A stretch of DNA of 64,000 nucleotides from Nansenia antarctica (Eukaryota; Chordata; Actinopteri; Argentiniformes; Microstomatidae), in NCBI GenBank assembly GCA_963989245.1, contig OZ022341.1:51637933-51701932 (forward strand). The letters are read 5' to 3'. The position numbers were made by a program, and so were the translations under genes. The first letter of the stretch is position 1. Each line of letters begins with the position of its first letter. Shown here in pieces: positions 11,336 to 23,195 of this stretch. The notes beneath the pieces were generated by a model. It made no database searches and was not told the origin of the DNA. It saw only the letters and a program-made list of their open reading frames with translations.

Positions 11336-11636
11336 ACCAGGCAGGCTGATTACAATAGGCTCTACCAATATTGCTTGCATTGCTTCCACAATTTCTACAA
11401 GATACAACTGGACATATTGTGATAAAATATGTGGGTCCCCTGATTTAGGGGGTGTACCATGTTCTGTACATGTTCTGAAAGATGGCGGCCGGATGTCTCA
11501 TGGCCGGATGTTGCCGCAATTGTCCTCTAGACTGCTGGGACTTGTAGTGTTTGATGGGGAAATACATGGGAGCATTTAGCACAACAACAACACTCAACAA
11601 ATAAATGGATTCTCCACATGGATTCTAGCTGTGGGC

Positions 11637-11643
11637 TATATAA
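11637..11643 (+). promoter_or_regulatory. TATA box for the Harbinger transposase gene
   Basis: TATATAA lies about 98 bp upstream of the ATG at 11741, a distance consistent with a short 5' leader. Assigned from sequence and position only. Confidence 0.5.
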
Positions 11644-11740
11644 GTGTAGTGGCTGGCTGATGGTGATGTTCGTATCTAGTACAGTTCGTTCTAGAATAAC
11701 GGTCACTTAACATCTCATCAACGAAAGGAGACAAACGAAA

Positions 11741-12383
11741 ATGGGTGAGTAGCAACGTTAACGTCGATATGCTTTTAAGTAATGATAGCTAGCTTTTTTG
11801 CTAGCTAGCTAGTTAATAGTAACTTTTTTTTTTTGCTAACGTTTTATTTGTGTTTATACCCGACACTTCATTAATGTTAGCTAGCTAGCGTTGTCATAAT
11901 TTTCATACCAGCCCCATGTCAGGTAACCAACCATAGTTTGACAGTTCTTTTGTATTGTAAAAAAATCTACCGGTAATTGGTCAAAAATAAGTGGCAGGTA
12001 CATTTTAGAATCCACCAACTTCTGTGGTGGTACACGAAACTTGTGTTCAAAATGACTGAAATACCACTAATGTTGCTGTTTTTTCTCTTTACAGATAGTG
12101 ACATGAATAAGAAGAAGGCTGCCGCACTTCTTCTATATCGCCGGCGTAGACAGCATCGGAGGCAGTGGGTGCACCCAATAAATAAACAGAGGCAACAACA
12201 GGGAGCCTTCCATCATTTGGTGGCAGAGCTAGCTTTGGACGAGGAAAGGCACCGCAAATATTTCAGGATGTCTGCGGTGCAAATGGAGGCCCTTCTCTGT
12301 GTGGTGGGACCTGACCTGACGAGGCTGATAACTAATTACAGACAGCCTATTGAGGCCAAGCAGAGGCTGGCGATAACATTGAG
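11741..12383 (+). pseudogene. PIF/Harbinger transposase, first exons only
   Basis: The start exon is ATGG followed by GTGAGT. After an intron ending CTCTTTACAG (12091-12094), exon 2 (12095-12383) continues in frame and stops at another donor, AG|GTGAGT. The joined product begins MDSDMNKKKAAALLL and contains WVHPINKQRQQQGAFHHLV, then FRMSAVQM and NYRQPIEAKQRLAITLR. This is the usual N-terminal region of HARBI1-like nucleases, ahead of the DDE catalytic core. The core exons are not found downstream, where sequence is AT-rich to 12896, so the gene is cut short and cannot encode an active nuclease. Exon boundaries are inferred from splice consensus and frame. Confidence 0.8.
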
Positions 12384-12896
12384 GTGAGTCATACTATGAA
12401 TGGTATAGTTCATACTATGAATGAATTCAGGAAAATAAGTTACTTAATGTGGTTTATTTATTCATTTATTAATTAAATGTAAAACCAAAAAATTAATGTA
12501 GAATATGCACATATTACATATTACAGATTTACATATATACACATAGGCTGCTTTTTGTGCAGTATCCGGACCAATCCGGATCAATATGTACACAGTATGC
12601 ACAGTTTTGTGTTGGACCAATGTTATTTTATTTCAAATATAAGCTCATTCAGAAAAATATTTTTTATAAAAGCAACACACTTGCCCATAACAAGGTCTAT
12701 AAGTAAACACAATGACAAAAGTACACCAATAAAATCAAAAATATATTTGACAAATAAATACCAATGAACAATCAATGAGTGAAAAATATTCCAAATAAAT
12801 AAAGTGAATACTATAAAATTGTTAACTGTTAACTACAAAACACCAGATTAAATATCTCATTCAGAAATATTTGTCTTATTATTTTCAAATAAATAT
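12384..12896. other. AT-rich spacer where the transposase core is missing
   Basis: No DDE-nuclease coding sequence is seen on either strand. The stretch sits between the last transposase exon (+) and the end of the second Harbinger gene (-), which are converging. Confidence 0.5.
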
Positions 12897-13440
12897 TTAC
12901 ATAGGTGTTATAAAGTCCACCTCATCTGCATAGCTTGGGTGGTGGGCGGGGGGAGGGGGAGGGGGAGGGGGAGGACCCTGATTGTGGGGATTGTATTGCT
13001 GGTGGTAGTTCTCCCAGGAAGTCATGGGTTGTTGGTACGCCAGCTGCTCCCTGTGTGCTGGCCTGGCAGCAGTGTTGTAATTGATGTGTGGCTGCTCCTG
13101 GAGATTGCGCAGCTCATCCAGGAGCTTTATTATCCCTATTTGGGCCCGTGTCTGGAATTGAGGGTTGAGACCCTCCATCACATGCTCTTGACTAAGTAAA
13201 AACATTGCAGATGCAGTCTTAACAGTGGGGGCTGCAGGCTTCGGCGGAGCAGTGATGAACTCCACGAGAGCTTCATCAGTGTCCTGTTTCGTTTTTCTTT
13301 TTTTGCCCCAGCCACTCAGAGGGGTTGCTGTGCGGGCTCGCGCAGGGGTGGCTGGGACGGCAGCGTCTTCTTCTTCATTTAGGCCTAGTCCAAATTCATC
13401 ATCTTCCTCCTCTTCAACCATTAAGTTTGTCTTCCCACTA
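12897..13440 (-). pseudogene. Harbinger second gene (MADF/SANT-type protein), last exon
   Basis: About 174 codons on the minus strand ending at 12897. The exon starts with an acidic GKTNLMVEEEEDDEFGLG stretch, passes a basic GWGKKRKTKQDTD, then SAMFLLSQEHVMEGL, and ends with a nine-proline run before the C-terminus. This fits the C-terminal half of the DNA-binding partner protein that Harbinger elements encode opposite the transposase. The splice acceptor is probably near 13440 (TTCATAG on the minus strand). The first exon of the same gene lies at 15859-15991. The connecting exon is missing or not recognisable, and a minisatellite occupies part of the interval, so the gene is probably dead. 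Family call rests on position and the matching MADF exon. Confidence 0.6.
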
Positions 13441-13554
13441 TGAACAGCAGGGGCTCAGATAAGGAAACATTCATACTTGCCATACATCTTAGAAAAGACA
13501 CTTGCCCTTACTAAAAGTTACTCATTGAATGCGTTATAATGTACATTATCTTAT

Positions 13555-14480
13555 CATCACCTCTGCCTGCCATACCACCGCCTGCCACACCTCTGCCTGC
13601 CATACCACCGCCTGCCACACCTCTGTCTGCCATACCACCGCCTGCCACACCTCTGCCTGCCATACCACCGCCTGCCACACCTCTGTCTGCCATACCATCG
13701 CCTGCCACACCTCTGCCTGCCATACCATCGCCTGCCATACCACCGCCTGCCACACCTCTGCCTGCCACACCACCGCCTGCCACACCTCTGCCTGCCATAC
13801 CACCGCCTGCCACACCTCTGTCTGCCATACCATCGCCTGCCACACCTCTGCCTGCCATACCATCGCCTGCCATACCACCGCCTGCCACACCTCTGCCTGC
13901 CACACCACCGCCTGCCACACCTCTGCCTGCCATACCACCGCCTGCCACACCTCTGTCTGCCATACCACCGCCTGCCACACCTCTGCCTGCCATACCACCG
14001 CCTGCCACACCTCTGTCTGCCATACCATCGCCTGCCACACCTCTGCCTGCCATACCATCGCCTGCCATACCACCGCCTGCCACACCTCTGCCTGCCACAC
14101 CACCGCCTGCCACACCTCTGCCTGCCATACCACCGCCTGCCACACCTCTGTCTGCCATACCATCGCCTGCCACACCTCTGCCTGCCATACCATCGCCTGC
14201 CATACCACCGCCTGCCACACCTCTGCCTGCCACACCACCGCCTGCCACACCTCTGCCTGCCATACCACCGCCTGCCACACCTCTGTCTGCCATACCACCG
14301 CCTGCCACACCTCTGCCTGCCATACCATCGCCTGCCATACCACCGCCTGCCACACCTCTGCCTGCCACACCACCGCCTGCCACACCTCTGCCTGCCATAC
14401 CACCGCCTGCCACACCTCTGTCTGCCATACCACCGCCTGCCACACCTCTGCCTGCCACACCTCTGCCTGCCACACCATCT
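13555..14480. repeat. 15-bp minisatellite with 135-bp higher-order period
   Basis: About 62 tandem copies of a 15-bp unit, mainly CTGCCATACCACCGC and CTGCCACACCTCTGC. The variants recur in blocks of nine units (135 bp). Because 15 is a multiple of three and the unit lacks stops in several frames, 310-328 codon open frames exist on both strands. These have no other support as genes. Confidence 0.95.
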
Positions 14481-14816
14481 GTATTAAAACACTTCATATT
14501 TAATTATATACAAGTTATTTTGTGATGCTTATTATTACATTTCTTTGTACCATTTATTTCTGCTAAACCTATTTGTTTACTTTCCAGTTCTTTCCTGCCC
14601 TGGCTCCACCACTCCTACCCAGGCCTTCCACCGCCTGCCCTGGCTCCACCAGTCCTACCCAGACCGACCACCGCCATCATCAAATATATATATTTTTTTT
14701 ACTGCATCTGTTCTGCTGTCCTCCACTGTACCAAATCAATAGGAATAAATGTGTGTTTTGGAAATGACTGTCTGTGATAGGAGTGTATCGCCCACCATCT
14801 GCTCATCAATCATCAT
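14481..14816. other. Non-coding tail beside the minisatellite
   Basis: Contains two copies of a short unit CCTGGCTCCACCA(C/G)TCCTACCCAG around 14600-14665. No gene is visible. Confidence 0.4.
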
Positions 14817-14958
14817 CTGCAATATGACAACCCTAGGGTACATAAGGTTGCAGAGAAATAGGAAATGTTAGAATAGGTATAGCATAGCATAGAGTACAGT
14901 GTTTTATCTGTACAGTATAGTATAGTGGATAGTGTACATAGCCTTTATTTAATAAAAC
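14817..14958 (+). mobile_element. L2 3' UTR fragment
   Basis: Matches the 3' UTR of the L2 copies at 3300-3380 (+) and 39055-39200 (-): CAATATGACAACCCTAGG, then AGCATAGCATAGAGTACAG and CAGTATAGTATAGTGG. It is a fragment without coding sequence and without the terminal repeat. Confidence 0.75.
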
Positions 14959-15858
14959 AAGCCTTACATGCTACAAATGTCATGCCTACGTTTTGCAAGG
15001 CACACTCTGACCTGATTGCAAAATGCCACTCCTGTGGGTGAACACACACACACACAGGCAGAGAGACCTTGACCCTGACCACCGTTCTTGTGGTGTACCT
15101 CCTCTCTCAACCCAACCATCAAAATAGAATTATATGCACATGCAACACTACAGTAACAGCTATGATTGGGCAATGGTATAAATATTCAACTTCTACTTTG
15201 TATTTAGTCACATTACAGTAATTTGGTCATATCTATGTTCATTTTTTAACATCTCACAGGTCTCAGCTTTCACCAGGTACCAAATTTAGCAAATTAATAA
15301 GCAGTTAATCAGACCGGTCTAATTAGACCGGGAACACCAAGGATGGGGGGGGGCAAACATGAACACAACCGGAGGGTTAAATGTACTAAATATTTAAAAT
15401 GTATGCCATTTGAGTGCAATAATAAAAGTTCAAACTATTTATGAAATAGCCTTGTAGGGTCCCTCATCTGAATAGAAACCAATAACACAGTCTGTAGGTC
15501 AAAACAATACAGTGTGTAAATGATTGCTATTCAGCAAGTCAAAGTGAAGACTTTTTCAAACAGGTCTTATCATCTTATCAGGTCTTATCGTTTTTCATTG
15601 TTAATCAATTATTGAAACTAGATCTAATTATTGAAGCTAGATCTAACGTTAGTAAAAACCACTGCAATACATTCACGTAGATTACATTACATCGTGAACA
15701 CCCACCCCTGGTACATTCGTAGAGAGACGTCTGAGTGAGAGCTGCACGCTAACGGCTAATCACAGGCTAGTTATCTGAGGTAACTAGCTACTTAGCTAGT
15801 CTGAGAGAGAGCTGCACGCTAACATTAGTTATCTGAAGTAGATACTTAACTAACTTAC
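14959..15858. other. Intron-like remainder of the Harbinger element
   Basis: No coding frame found. The sequence lies between the exons of the minus-strand Harbinger gene and is probably its intron plus later insertions. Confidence 0.4.
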
Positions 15859-15991
15859 CAGGGCATCCAATAGCAAGAGATATTGCTCTCCATGATTGGT
15901 CTCTTTTATTAATGTCCTTATACATCGCATAGCTGGGGTCGTATAGCTCCCTATGGCACTGAACAAACGTTATCAGCTTTTCGTCATCCAT
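15859..15991 (-). pseudogene. Harbinger second gene, first exon (MADF domain start)
   Basis: Minus-strand ATG at 15991 starts MDDEKLITFVQCHRELYDPS, followed by YKDINKRDQSWRAISLAIG, and the exon ends CCCTG|GTAAGT (donor 15858-15853). This is the beginning of a MADF (Myb/SANT-like in Adf-1) DNA-binding domain, with the conserved ELYDP and second-helix tryptophan. In Harbinger elements this protein helps bring the nuclease to the element ends. The remaining half of the domain should lie in a second exon that I cannot identify, so the gene looks incomplete. Confidence 0.7.
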
Positions 15992-16507
15992 TTTAGAGTA
16001 GAGTAAATAATGTGCATTGGCCTTAAATATAAATGTTGGGTTGCCGGATGTCCGGTTTTCAGTGGACAGTGTCTATACAACATGTGTATAAATTGGCTGG
16101 TCATTCAGTCGTGCTAGATTAGAAAATCTGGCAACCCTGTGCAGCCAAAAACTATATTTTAGTGATTAGTGAATGATGTGCCTGGCACACTGAAAAGAAG
16201 ATGAGGTTTACCAAATGGCATCCATTATCCGTTGTGTCCAGTATGTATTTGAAATATATGATATGAAAATGAAATGATAATGTTGTACATCATAAACCCT
16301 TCATGTACCGTAGGTGTATGCACTATATCAGACCTTTTGGGTCAGACCTTCAGCCTTTAACTTCTTTCAAAAAAGGAGACAGTCAAAAATGTATGCTCCA
16401 GTCTCTCTCCCCGTTATGAGTGACTCAATTAATTTAGATAGACCAGTTGAAGTTTTCCCAATTGTCCCATTGTGATGCAATACTTTTACAACATTTTGCA
16501 AAATTTG
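15992..16507. other. No gene seen
   Basis: Upstream region of the minus-strand Harbinger gene. No further coding frame or repeat recognised. Confidence 0.4.
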
Positions 16508-16712
16508 AAGGGCTCTGCACACAGCGTGCGATTTCTGTTGCACGTCAACGTTCCATTTTGAAGTTTGAATGGAAGTCTATGAGAACATCGCATTTACCCA
16601 CACACGGCCCCGATTTTAATCGCACGGCGAACATTCGATTCCATTCATTTTGAATGGGACAAAGCAGTGCGACAAAACTCGCACGCCGTGTGCTTTGTGC
16701 TTTGGGCCTCAC
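16508..16712 (+). repeat. Harbinger-type MITE with GGGCTCTGCACACAGCGTGC start
   Basis: The left end matches 11117. The right end (GCACGCCGTGTGCTTTGTGC, ending near GGGCC) is its imperfect inverse. The interior is only about 200 bp and non-coding, consistent with a MITE or with the right end of the Harbinger element that begins near 11117. Confidence 0.5.
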
Positions 16713-16786
16713 AGACAAGCAACAAACACAGATGGCAAACCTGCATTCAACTTTTATCCCTACCCCGGGGACCATATACAGTATTA

Positions 16787-16790
<4 letters not shown>

Positions 16791-16830
<40 letters not shown>
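16791..16830 (+). repeat. (CA)n microsatellite
   Basis: About 20 uninterrupted AC dinucleotides. Confidence 0.95.
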
Positions 16831-16833
<3 letters not shown>

Positions 16834-17009
16834 GTACTATCGGATCATAACGGAAAGGCAGCATTCACTTACTATCTGCGGTAACCACTAGGGGTGCAAC
16901 GGTTCAGTTGGTCCACGGTTCAGTATGATCCTCGTTTTTTGGGTCACGGTTTCGGTACGTGTTTTTGTGCGTAAGGAGAAAAAAAAACTATTTATTTACA
17001 AACTGTTAC

Positions 17010-18727
17010 CAGTGGCGGCTGGCCGATAGAGGGCGCTGGGGCGCCGCCCCCACCTTCACTTCCTAGTTGCGATTTGTAAAAGTTTTTTTTTTATTTTGTG
17101 TTTATTCACAAAATGCGGCTGATATTCTGTCGGCGCCTATCAGCATTCATTAAAAATCCTCCAATACAATAAACATTTTATCTGTGTGTGTGTAAAATTC
17201 ACTGTTAAAATACATAGGGGGAGGAGTCGGGGCGCCGGCCGAATGCAAGTCTATGGCAGGCCAAATACTTTTGGCTTACACGTGAGCTGTAGCAGCGCTC
17301 CAATTGGCTGTCTCCTATTTCTCGGCCGGGGCGCCAAAATTGCGCCCTGAATATCCGGTTGTTAAGTCTGACGTCAAACGTGACGTTTTGCAATTTCCGG
17401 CTCCAAACCAGAAATACAACATTGTGCGCGCGACGCGAGAGAGTTTTTGCCGGGTGAGATGTCTTCAGATAGAAAGTAAGCAAGTTGAAACGTTAGCAAA
17501 TATAATTGCTGAGTGTTCTGACAGAGAAAGTTGGTTAAAATTGGTCGTTATTATTGTGACTAGAAAGTGTCTGACTGACACTTGACAATGACTATAATTC
17601 CATTGTAAATAGTGTCAAAGAACTATCAAGCTAGCTAGCTCAGAGGTGATGAGATGAGCTAGTCTGCTGCACACATGCCAGCTAAAGAGCTAACTGGAGG
17701 CACTTTATTATTTTACTTAAGTTAAATTAGATATACAATCTTTCTTATTCTGCTAGAATTGGGCGTCATTGGTAATACCATAATGGCATATTTACAGTAC
17801 ATGGACAGTGGATTGAAGCATTTGAAATGTCTGTTTTGTAATAATAATAATTAATAATTTTGCCATTTAGCAGACGCCTTTATCCAAAGCGACTTACAAT
17901 TACGAATTACAGGGACATTCCCCCTGGAGTAACTGAGGGCTAAGTGCCTTACTCAAGGGCACACTAGTAGTGGTGTGGTTTCAGGCGGGATTTGAACTCA
18001 CAACCTTCCGATCACAAGTCCAACTCACTATCCACTAGACCACCAGCGATCACAAGTCCAACTCACTATCCACTAGACCACCACTGTATAGTACAGTTGG
18101 ACATGTTTTTTTTTCCAGGTGAGAGAGTAATGTCAAAATGACATTATCTGACTGCATTGCCCACAGCAATCCAAAATTCAATTATAATTATGTTATAAAT
18201 TGATATGGATCAATGTATACCTCTTATTAGATTATAAATACTCTGGTTGTTATGTTTGCCTTTTGGTTGACAGCAAAAGGGAGAGAGGAGGATAGAGAGG
18301 GAGAGAAGGAGAAAGAGCAGGATGGTGTCGGCACACCAGAGAGAGAGACAGCAAGAACCAGGTGAGAAAGTGGACAGGTAGTCAAGACCACATAAGTAAG
18401 TAGCCTTGAGAACCGATGGTTCTCGAGCCTAATGGCCCATAGGGAAGGAGCCTATCTCCTGTTTCCGTAGCGTGAGGCGGCTTAATGTACAAGTTAGTAC
18501 ACCCCCTGTACATGACGCTGGTATGTCGCAGGGTCTTACCCCCTGGGGGGGGGGGGTCCATGCCACGGTCCATGCCACCCCCCCAAGGCAGCAAACCTAG
18601 GGGAAACACTGTTATTCTCATGCTAAAATCGACTGTAAATCCAGATTTTAAAGTTGATATTCTTCCCCGTGGAGCATGCCCCCATAATCTGTGCCCCACC
18701 CAAAATGTTTAGCACCAGCCGCCACTG
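17010..18727. mobile_element. hAT-type element (inner, CAGTGGCGGCTGG), nested
   Basis: Termini CAGTGGCGGCTGG and CCAGCCGCCACTG with a perfect 8-bp duplication ACTGTTAC (17002-17009 and 18728-18735). A relative in the opposite orientation is at 46337-47630, sharing the CCGATAGAGGGCG subterminal block. No transposase core is present. A purine-rich exon-like block (18274-18361) between an AG acceptor and a GTGAGA donor may be a leftover of a larger parent. Confidence 0.9.
17842..18085 (-). mobile_element. tRNA-derived SINE inside the inner hAT
   Basis: The + strand shows the conserved SINE block CCATTTAGCAGACGCCTTTA followed by CCAAAGCGACTTACAA, and ends with a reversed tRNA-like head (GGGATTTGAACTCACAACC, ATCCACTAGACCACC), so the element lies on the minus strand. 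A 36-bp tail segment (CGATCACAAGTCCAACTCAC...) is duplicated in tandem at about 18010-18083. Confidence 0.75.
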
Positions 18728-19052
18728 ACTGTTACTGTTTATACTTATGGAACTTTAACATTTAGACACATTCCAGAATATGACTGGTATATTGAATAAT
18801 ATAAACAAATATAAATATGTATAAACAAAAAAATAACAAAAACCCTTTCAAATGTGACACCAGCCAGTGTTTTGATAAACCAGTAGGCTACATTACTTGT
18901 ACTTGTACTTACATACTTGTACTGAAACTACAGATGGTAAGCTTTCAAATGACGTGTCATACATTGAAATCCGAAAAAAGTGTATTGAACCGTGGAAGGC
19001 GAACCGTACTGTCCGTTATAAAACCGAGAACCGTGGCACCCCTAGTAACCAC

Positions 19053-19360
19053 TGAACTAGTAAGTTTATCAGAGCACAGATTCTGACAGCATCTGAATTC
19101 TACTCATACTTGTATCATAACGTGTTTCTATCCACTGTATCCAAGCAAAATGTTTCATAGCTATTAATAAAAAAGAAAACAATTCTAAACTGCCTACTAA
19201 AAGCCAGAACAATCAATCATCTTAGTCATATACATTTACAGGGGAAATCATTTTCAAAATGATTGATCTATGACAAATTAAATGGGATGGTCAATTGAGT
19301 TGGATAGATTTTAACTAAAAGAGTAATTTCACACTCCACTTCTCAGCCTGTACACAAGTG

Positions 19361-19431
<71 letters not shown>

Positions 19432-19996
19432 CTGAAGGAAACAAACACTCAATAAAAGCAATCAATGGTAATATTACCACCTCGTTTACTCTTCAGGTGT
19501 CAGTCTCCCTTTCCCCTCCTCCCCCTATCCCCCTCCTCTCTCTTCACTTCTCTCCCTCTCCCTATTCATCCCCTTCTCTCCCCCTATCCCTCCACTTCAG
19601 CCTGCCTGGTCTAAAGGCACCCAGTCTGAACCGTGTACTCAGAACATATTTACATTGAACTGTGAGTCATATGCTCCTGGTTGGACAAAAGCTGGTTGGA
19701 GATCATCGTTACCCACATACCTCTGTGTCTCTGCCCCTGCACCGGCTCTGGGGAGACCCCTTACACAACAGGAGATGTAGCTCCACCCTGTAAGGAAACA
19801 CAGACATGAGTCTTCATCACCAACACACAACTCAATCTGTCAATCAATCAAGTTCGATGTGCTGTAACTACAGTGTATAATCCTTCTTAATGAAGCATTA
19901 CTAACAAAACCCCAACCTGTAAGAGAGAGAGCACAAATCTTCAGATACACGTTGTACTATAACTCTGGGTCTGTGTGATCAGAGTGTGTGTGTAAT

Positions 19997-20032
<36 letters not shown>

Positions 20033-20094
20033 AATGTGTGTGTGCTTCCAGAGACGCAATGTACTGTACTACATTGTCTCTTTTGGCGTTTTTC
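19053..20094. other. No gene; (CA)n at 19367-19430 and (GT)n at 20000-20030
   Basis: Non-coding sequence with two dinucleotide tracts and a CT-rich strip at 19500-19600. I see no exon with convincing splice sites. Confidence 0.5.
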
Positions 20095-21538
20095 CACTAT
20101 CGGCCCAGCTCGGGTCGGGTCGGCTCGCTTCGGCACGCTTCGGCACGCTTTTGAACAGTTCTGGTTTTCCACTATACACAACAGACCAGGAATGAGTAGG
20201 AGGAGTAGGCGATAGTAGGCGGAGTTACGCGTCATAAAAGCGCGCCATGGTGGTGACGTATATTTTCACGAGACACAACACAGCCACAACAATAGCAACA
20301 TGGAGGAACTTGAAGCTATCGTATACTTTTCCCTCGGCATGTGGTATATTACTAACCGTGATTTTTTGGGAGAGAAAGAGAAAGAGAGAGAGGAAGCTAT
20401 GTACACATAATAAAGTCATGTTTTTTTAACCCTTAAAACCACTGCCTTCACTTGTCTGCTTTATGAACTGTAGTATCATTGTGTGCCGTGTTATTCACGG
20501 ACAAACACGGTGCCCGGAGGCACCCTTTGCGGGTTAATAACTTCGGTTTACCGTGGGTTAGGATAACAATTCAAACGTGTCCGGATAGGGGAGAGGACAG
20601 GGAATCCAAAACCATTTGAATGGTGTCGATACGACACTGCTATCACGGTCGACACAGCGCGGCAGCGAATTCCCTGGTAAAACTTTTCTCTCCCCCCGCT
20701 GTCAACAGGAGTTTCATCCAGCAGCAAGCGGTGCTTTGCGGGTTAATAACTTTGGTTTACCGTGGGTTAGGATAACAATTCAAACGTGTCCGGATAGGGG
20801 AGTGGACAGGGAATCCAAAACCATTTGAATGGTGTCGATCCTACACTCCTATCATGGTCGACACAGCGCGGAGCGAATTCCCTGGTAAAACTTTTCTCTC
20901 CCCCCGCTGTCAACGGGACTTTCAACCAGCAGGCGCGGTGCTGCGAGCAGCAGCGGGTGAACTCCCGGTTCATTGAGTTTACGGTTAAAAGCATAACTTC
21001 TCGGGGTGTCAGCGCGGTGGTTAAGGGCTCAAAATGACCGTATACCGATGGTGAAGTTAGCAAAGGAGTATTGTGTTTGTACCACCTCCATAGCCGGTGT
21101 TATTCACGGGCAAAGACGGTGCATAATAGCGTTTTTTTTTTTATGCTTGTTGTAAATAAAAGTTCTATGATGCATTGAAATGACATTAAACTAAGATATA
21201 CAATGGTCAGCATAATTTTTCAAATCTTTATTAATAAGCTATTACAGAAACTGTAGTGACATTTTCCACGAGCGAATGTGGTATTTAAAGATGGCGGTTT
21301 GCGAAGAAATCTATGAACATGGGATGACGATTTCCATTGACCAATCAACGGTGTGCAGCGTCACACGTCACACGCAGCCTGGCAAAAAGGTACCCTTCGG
21401 CCCTATGGTTCCTGCTCACGATGGGTCGCTAAAGAAGCGACCCGACCCGACCCGACCCGACCCAGGCCGACAAATGGAAAAGCGCCAAAGAAGCAGGCCA
21501 GCCCGGGCTGACCCGGGTCAGCCCTCTAGTGGAAAAGC
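20095..21538. mobile_element. Inverted-repeat DNA element ending GGCGTTTTTCCACTA
   Basis: The left end GGCGTTTTTCCACTATCGGC is matched by the inverted right end CTCTAGTGGAAAAGCC. GGGTCGGGTC-type runs follow on the left (20110-20125) and the inverse CGACCCGACCCGACCC occurs on the right (21438-21460). The element is about 1.4 kb with no transposase. It contains the 209-bp tandem duplication listed separately. Confidence 0.6.
20525..20940 (+). repeat. 209-bp tandem duplication
   Basis: Two adjacent copies starting CTTTGCGGGTTAATAACTT at 20525 and 20734, each including GGTTAGGATAACAATTCAAA and CACGGTCGACACAGCGCGG-like sequence. They differ by scattered point changes. Confidence 0.9.
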
Positions 21539-22098
21539 CCCATTTGACAGAAATGAGAATCTTTTGTTCCACCTGTATGATCCCCAATTACCTTAATCTC
21601 TCTCCTCCAGTAATCCCAGCAGGAGACAACTTTGATGTTTACGCTTGAATACGCATCAAAGTTGGCGCCTCGCTGGTCCAGCCACTGCCGGCACGGCCAG
21701 TTGTAAGGAGATTGCTGGATTATTCTGGGATAGGAGAGAAGGCATTGGATGTGACGGACAGATAAATCTGCTCTACGCAAACAAGAAGCAGGTCCGGTGG
21801 AGGTGAGTTGTGCATTCATGCATCTGGGAATGTGTGTGTGAGTGTGTGTTTATGTTTATGTGTGTGCATGCGAAGGTCATTAAACTTTCAGTAGCCTGCC
21901 TCTGACTGACAGAGTGAGGGTTGTCTGGGGTTTGACTCTGTTCGTGCTGTGGCACCGACAGCAACCCCAGCTGAACTGCACCAGAACACAACAAAGCTCT
22001 CAAGGACCTCCACCACTTCCCATCCCCCAAATCACACACAACTAACAGAACATTCTGCTCATGAAAATCCATGGCCATTGTCTTTGTTTGTACCTTGT

Positions 22099-22139
<41 letters not shown>

Positions 22140-22468
22140 TGTGTGTGCGCGCGAGTAGCCATGCACATGTGCATTATTGTGTGTGTGTGTGTGGCATCTG
22201 TGTGTGTGCATGCATGTGTGTGTGCAGCTTCCATGGCTTTGTACCTGAGAGAATGTGATGAGACCTTGTCAGCCTAATGTTGTCCTAAACCAATCCCATG
22301 ACCTTCCATGCTGTCGTCAGCTCAACATGGTTGTCACAGTGACATTAATTAACCCGATTTAATTACTGCTGTTGGCTGAGGAGCCCAAACACTGACAGGG
22401 CTCTGACACCACGCAACAAACTAGATCTACACACAAGTTCACTCACAGTCACTCCAGCTGTGGGCACG

Positions 22469-22527
<59 letters not shown>

Positions 22528-22823
22528 GTGTGTGTGTGTGTGTGTGTTTACGTCCTTCAGTCCCGTGCCCTAAATCACCTGTTTCTACCCTAGCCCAGCG
22601 AGGCGGAAAATGAGTAATGACTCCTAATTGGTCGACTTGCTCAGCGATTATGGCCTGAGTAATTTCTAATTGGCCGATTTGCTCAGTGTGATTATGCGCC
22701 AGGTGATTTCTCAGAGTGCTCAACGGTAAACATTACAGGAGGGAAGAAGACATTGGGACTAGTCAGACCTGGCAGGTATTGGGTTAAAGATCTGCACACA
22801 CCCCACCCGCCCCACCCCACATC

Positions 22824-22872
<49 letters not shown>

Positions 22873-23195
22873 GCGTCTGATTTCCCCTCTCAGGCTGTTT
22901 GAGATGCATAGCTTCGGAATTGGACTCTAAAGTGCAGGGCGACCTCTTTTAAAGGCAGGCACATCACCAGACGCTCGTCTGGCCTTCATTTCTCTGGAGA
23001 TCTACTTCAAAGTTTGGGGTCCTCAAAGTTTGGGGTCTTAGAGTGGCGACAACAAACAAGGGCAGAAACCGGTGGTGAGTCTATGACTTCGTTTCAGAAA
23101 CCTGGGAGAGGTTTCACGAAGAAAGAAAAAGGCACGTTTGGGAATATTCAATCTTCGGGCTGTGAGGATAGTATTAAGAACAGCATAGAGAGCAA
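21539..23195. other. No gene; several microsatellites
   Basis: Contains GT-rich tracts (22100-22235), (GA)n then (TG)n at 22470-22546 and (TG)n at 22828-22870. No reading frame stands up once repeats are excluded. Confidence 0.5.

Larger units (their letters stand above)
16889..19044. mobile_element. hAT-type inverted-repeat element (outer, TAGGGGTGCAACGG)
   Basis: Termini TAGGGGTGCAACGGTTC and its imperfect inverse (CCGTGGCACCCCTA) are flanked by a perfect 8-bp duplication GTAACCAC (16881-16888 and 19045-19052). Eight-bp duplications are the mark of hAT transposons. The element has no transposase; most of its length is a second hAT inserted at 17010-18727. A 265-bp version of the same family is at 24234-24498. 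Confidence 0.85.

Noticed and set aside
13511..14525. Four open frames of 310-328 codons
   Set aside because: Produced by the 15-bp minisatellite on both strands; the four translations are all simple repeats.
18274..18361. Exon of a hAT transposase inside the inner hAT
   Set aside because: It has acceptor and donor signals, but joining it to the ATG at 17459 gives an early stop, so no gene model is supported.
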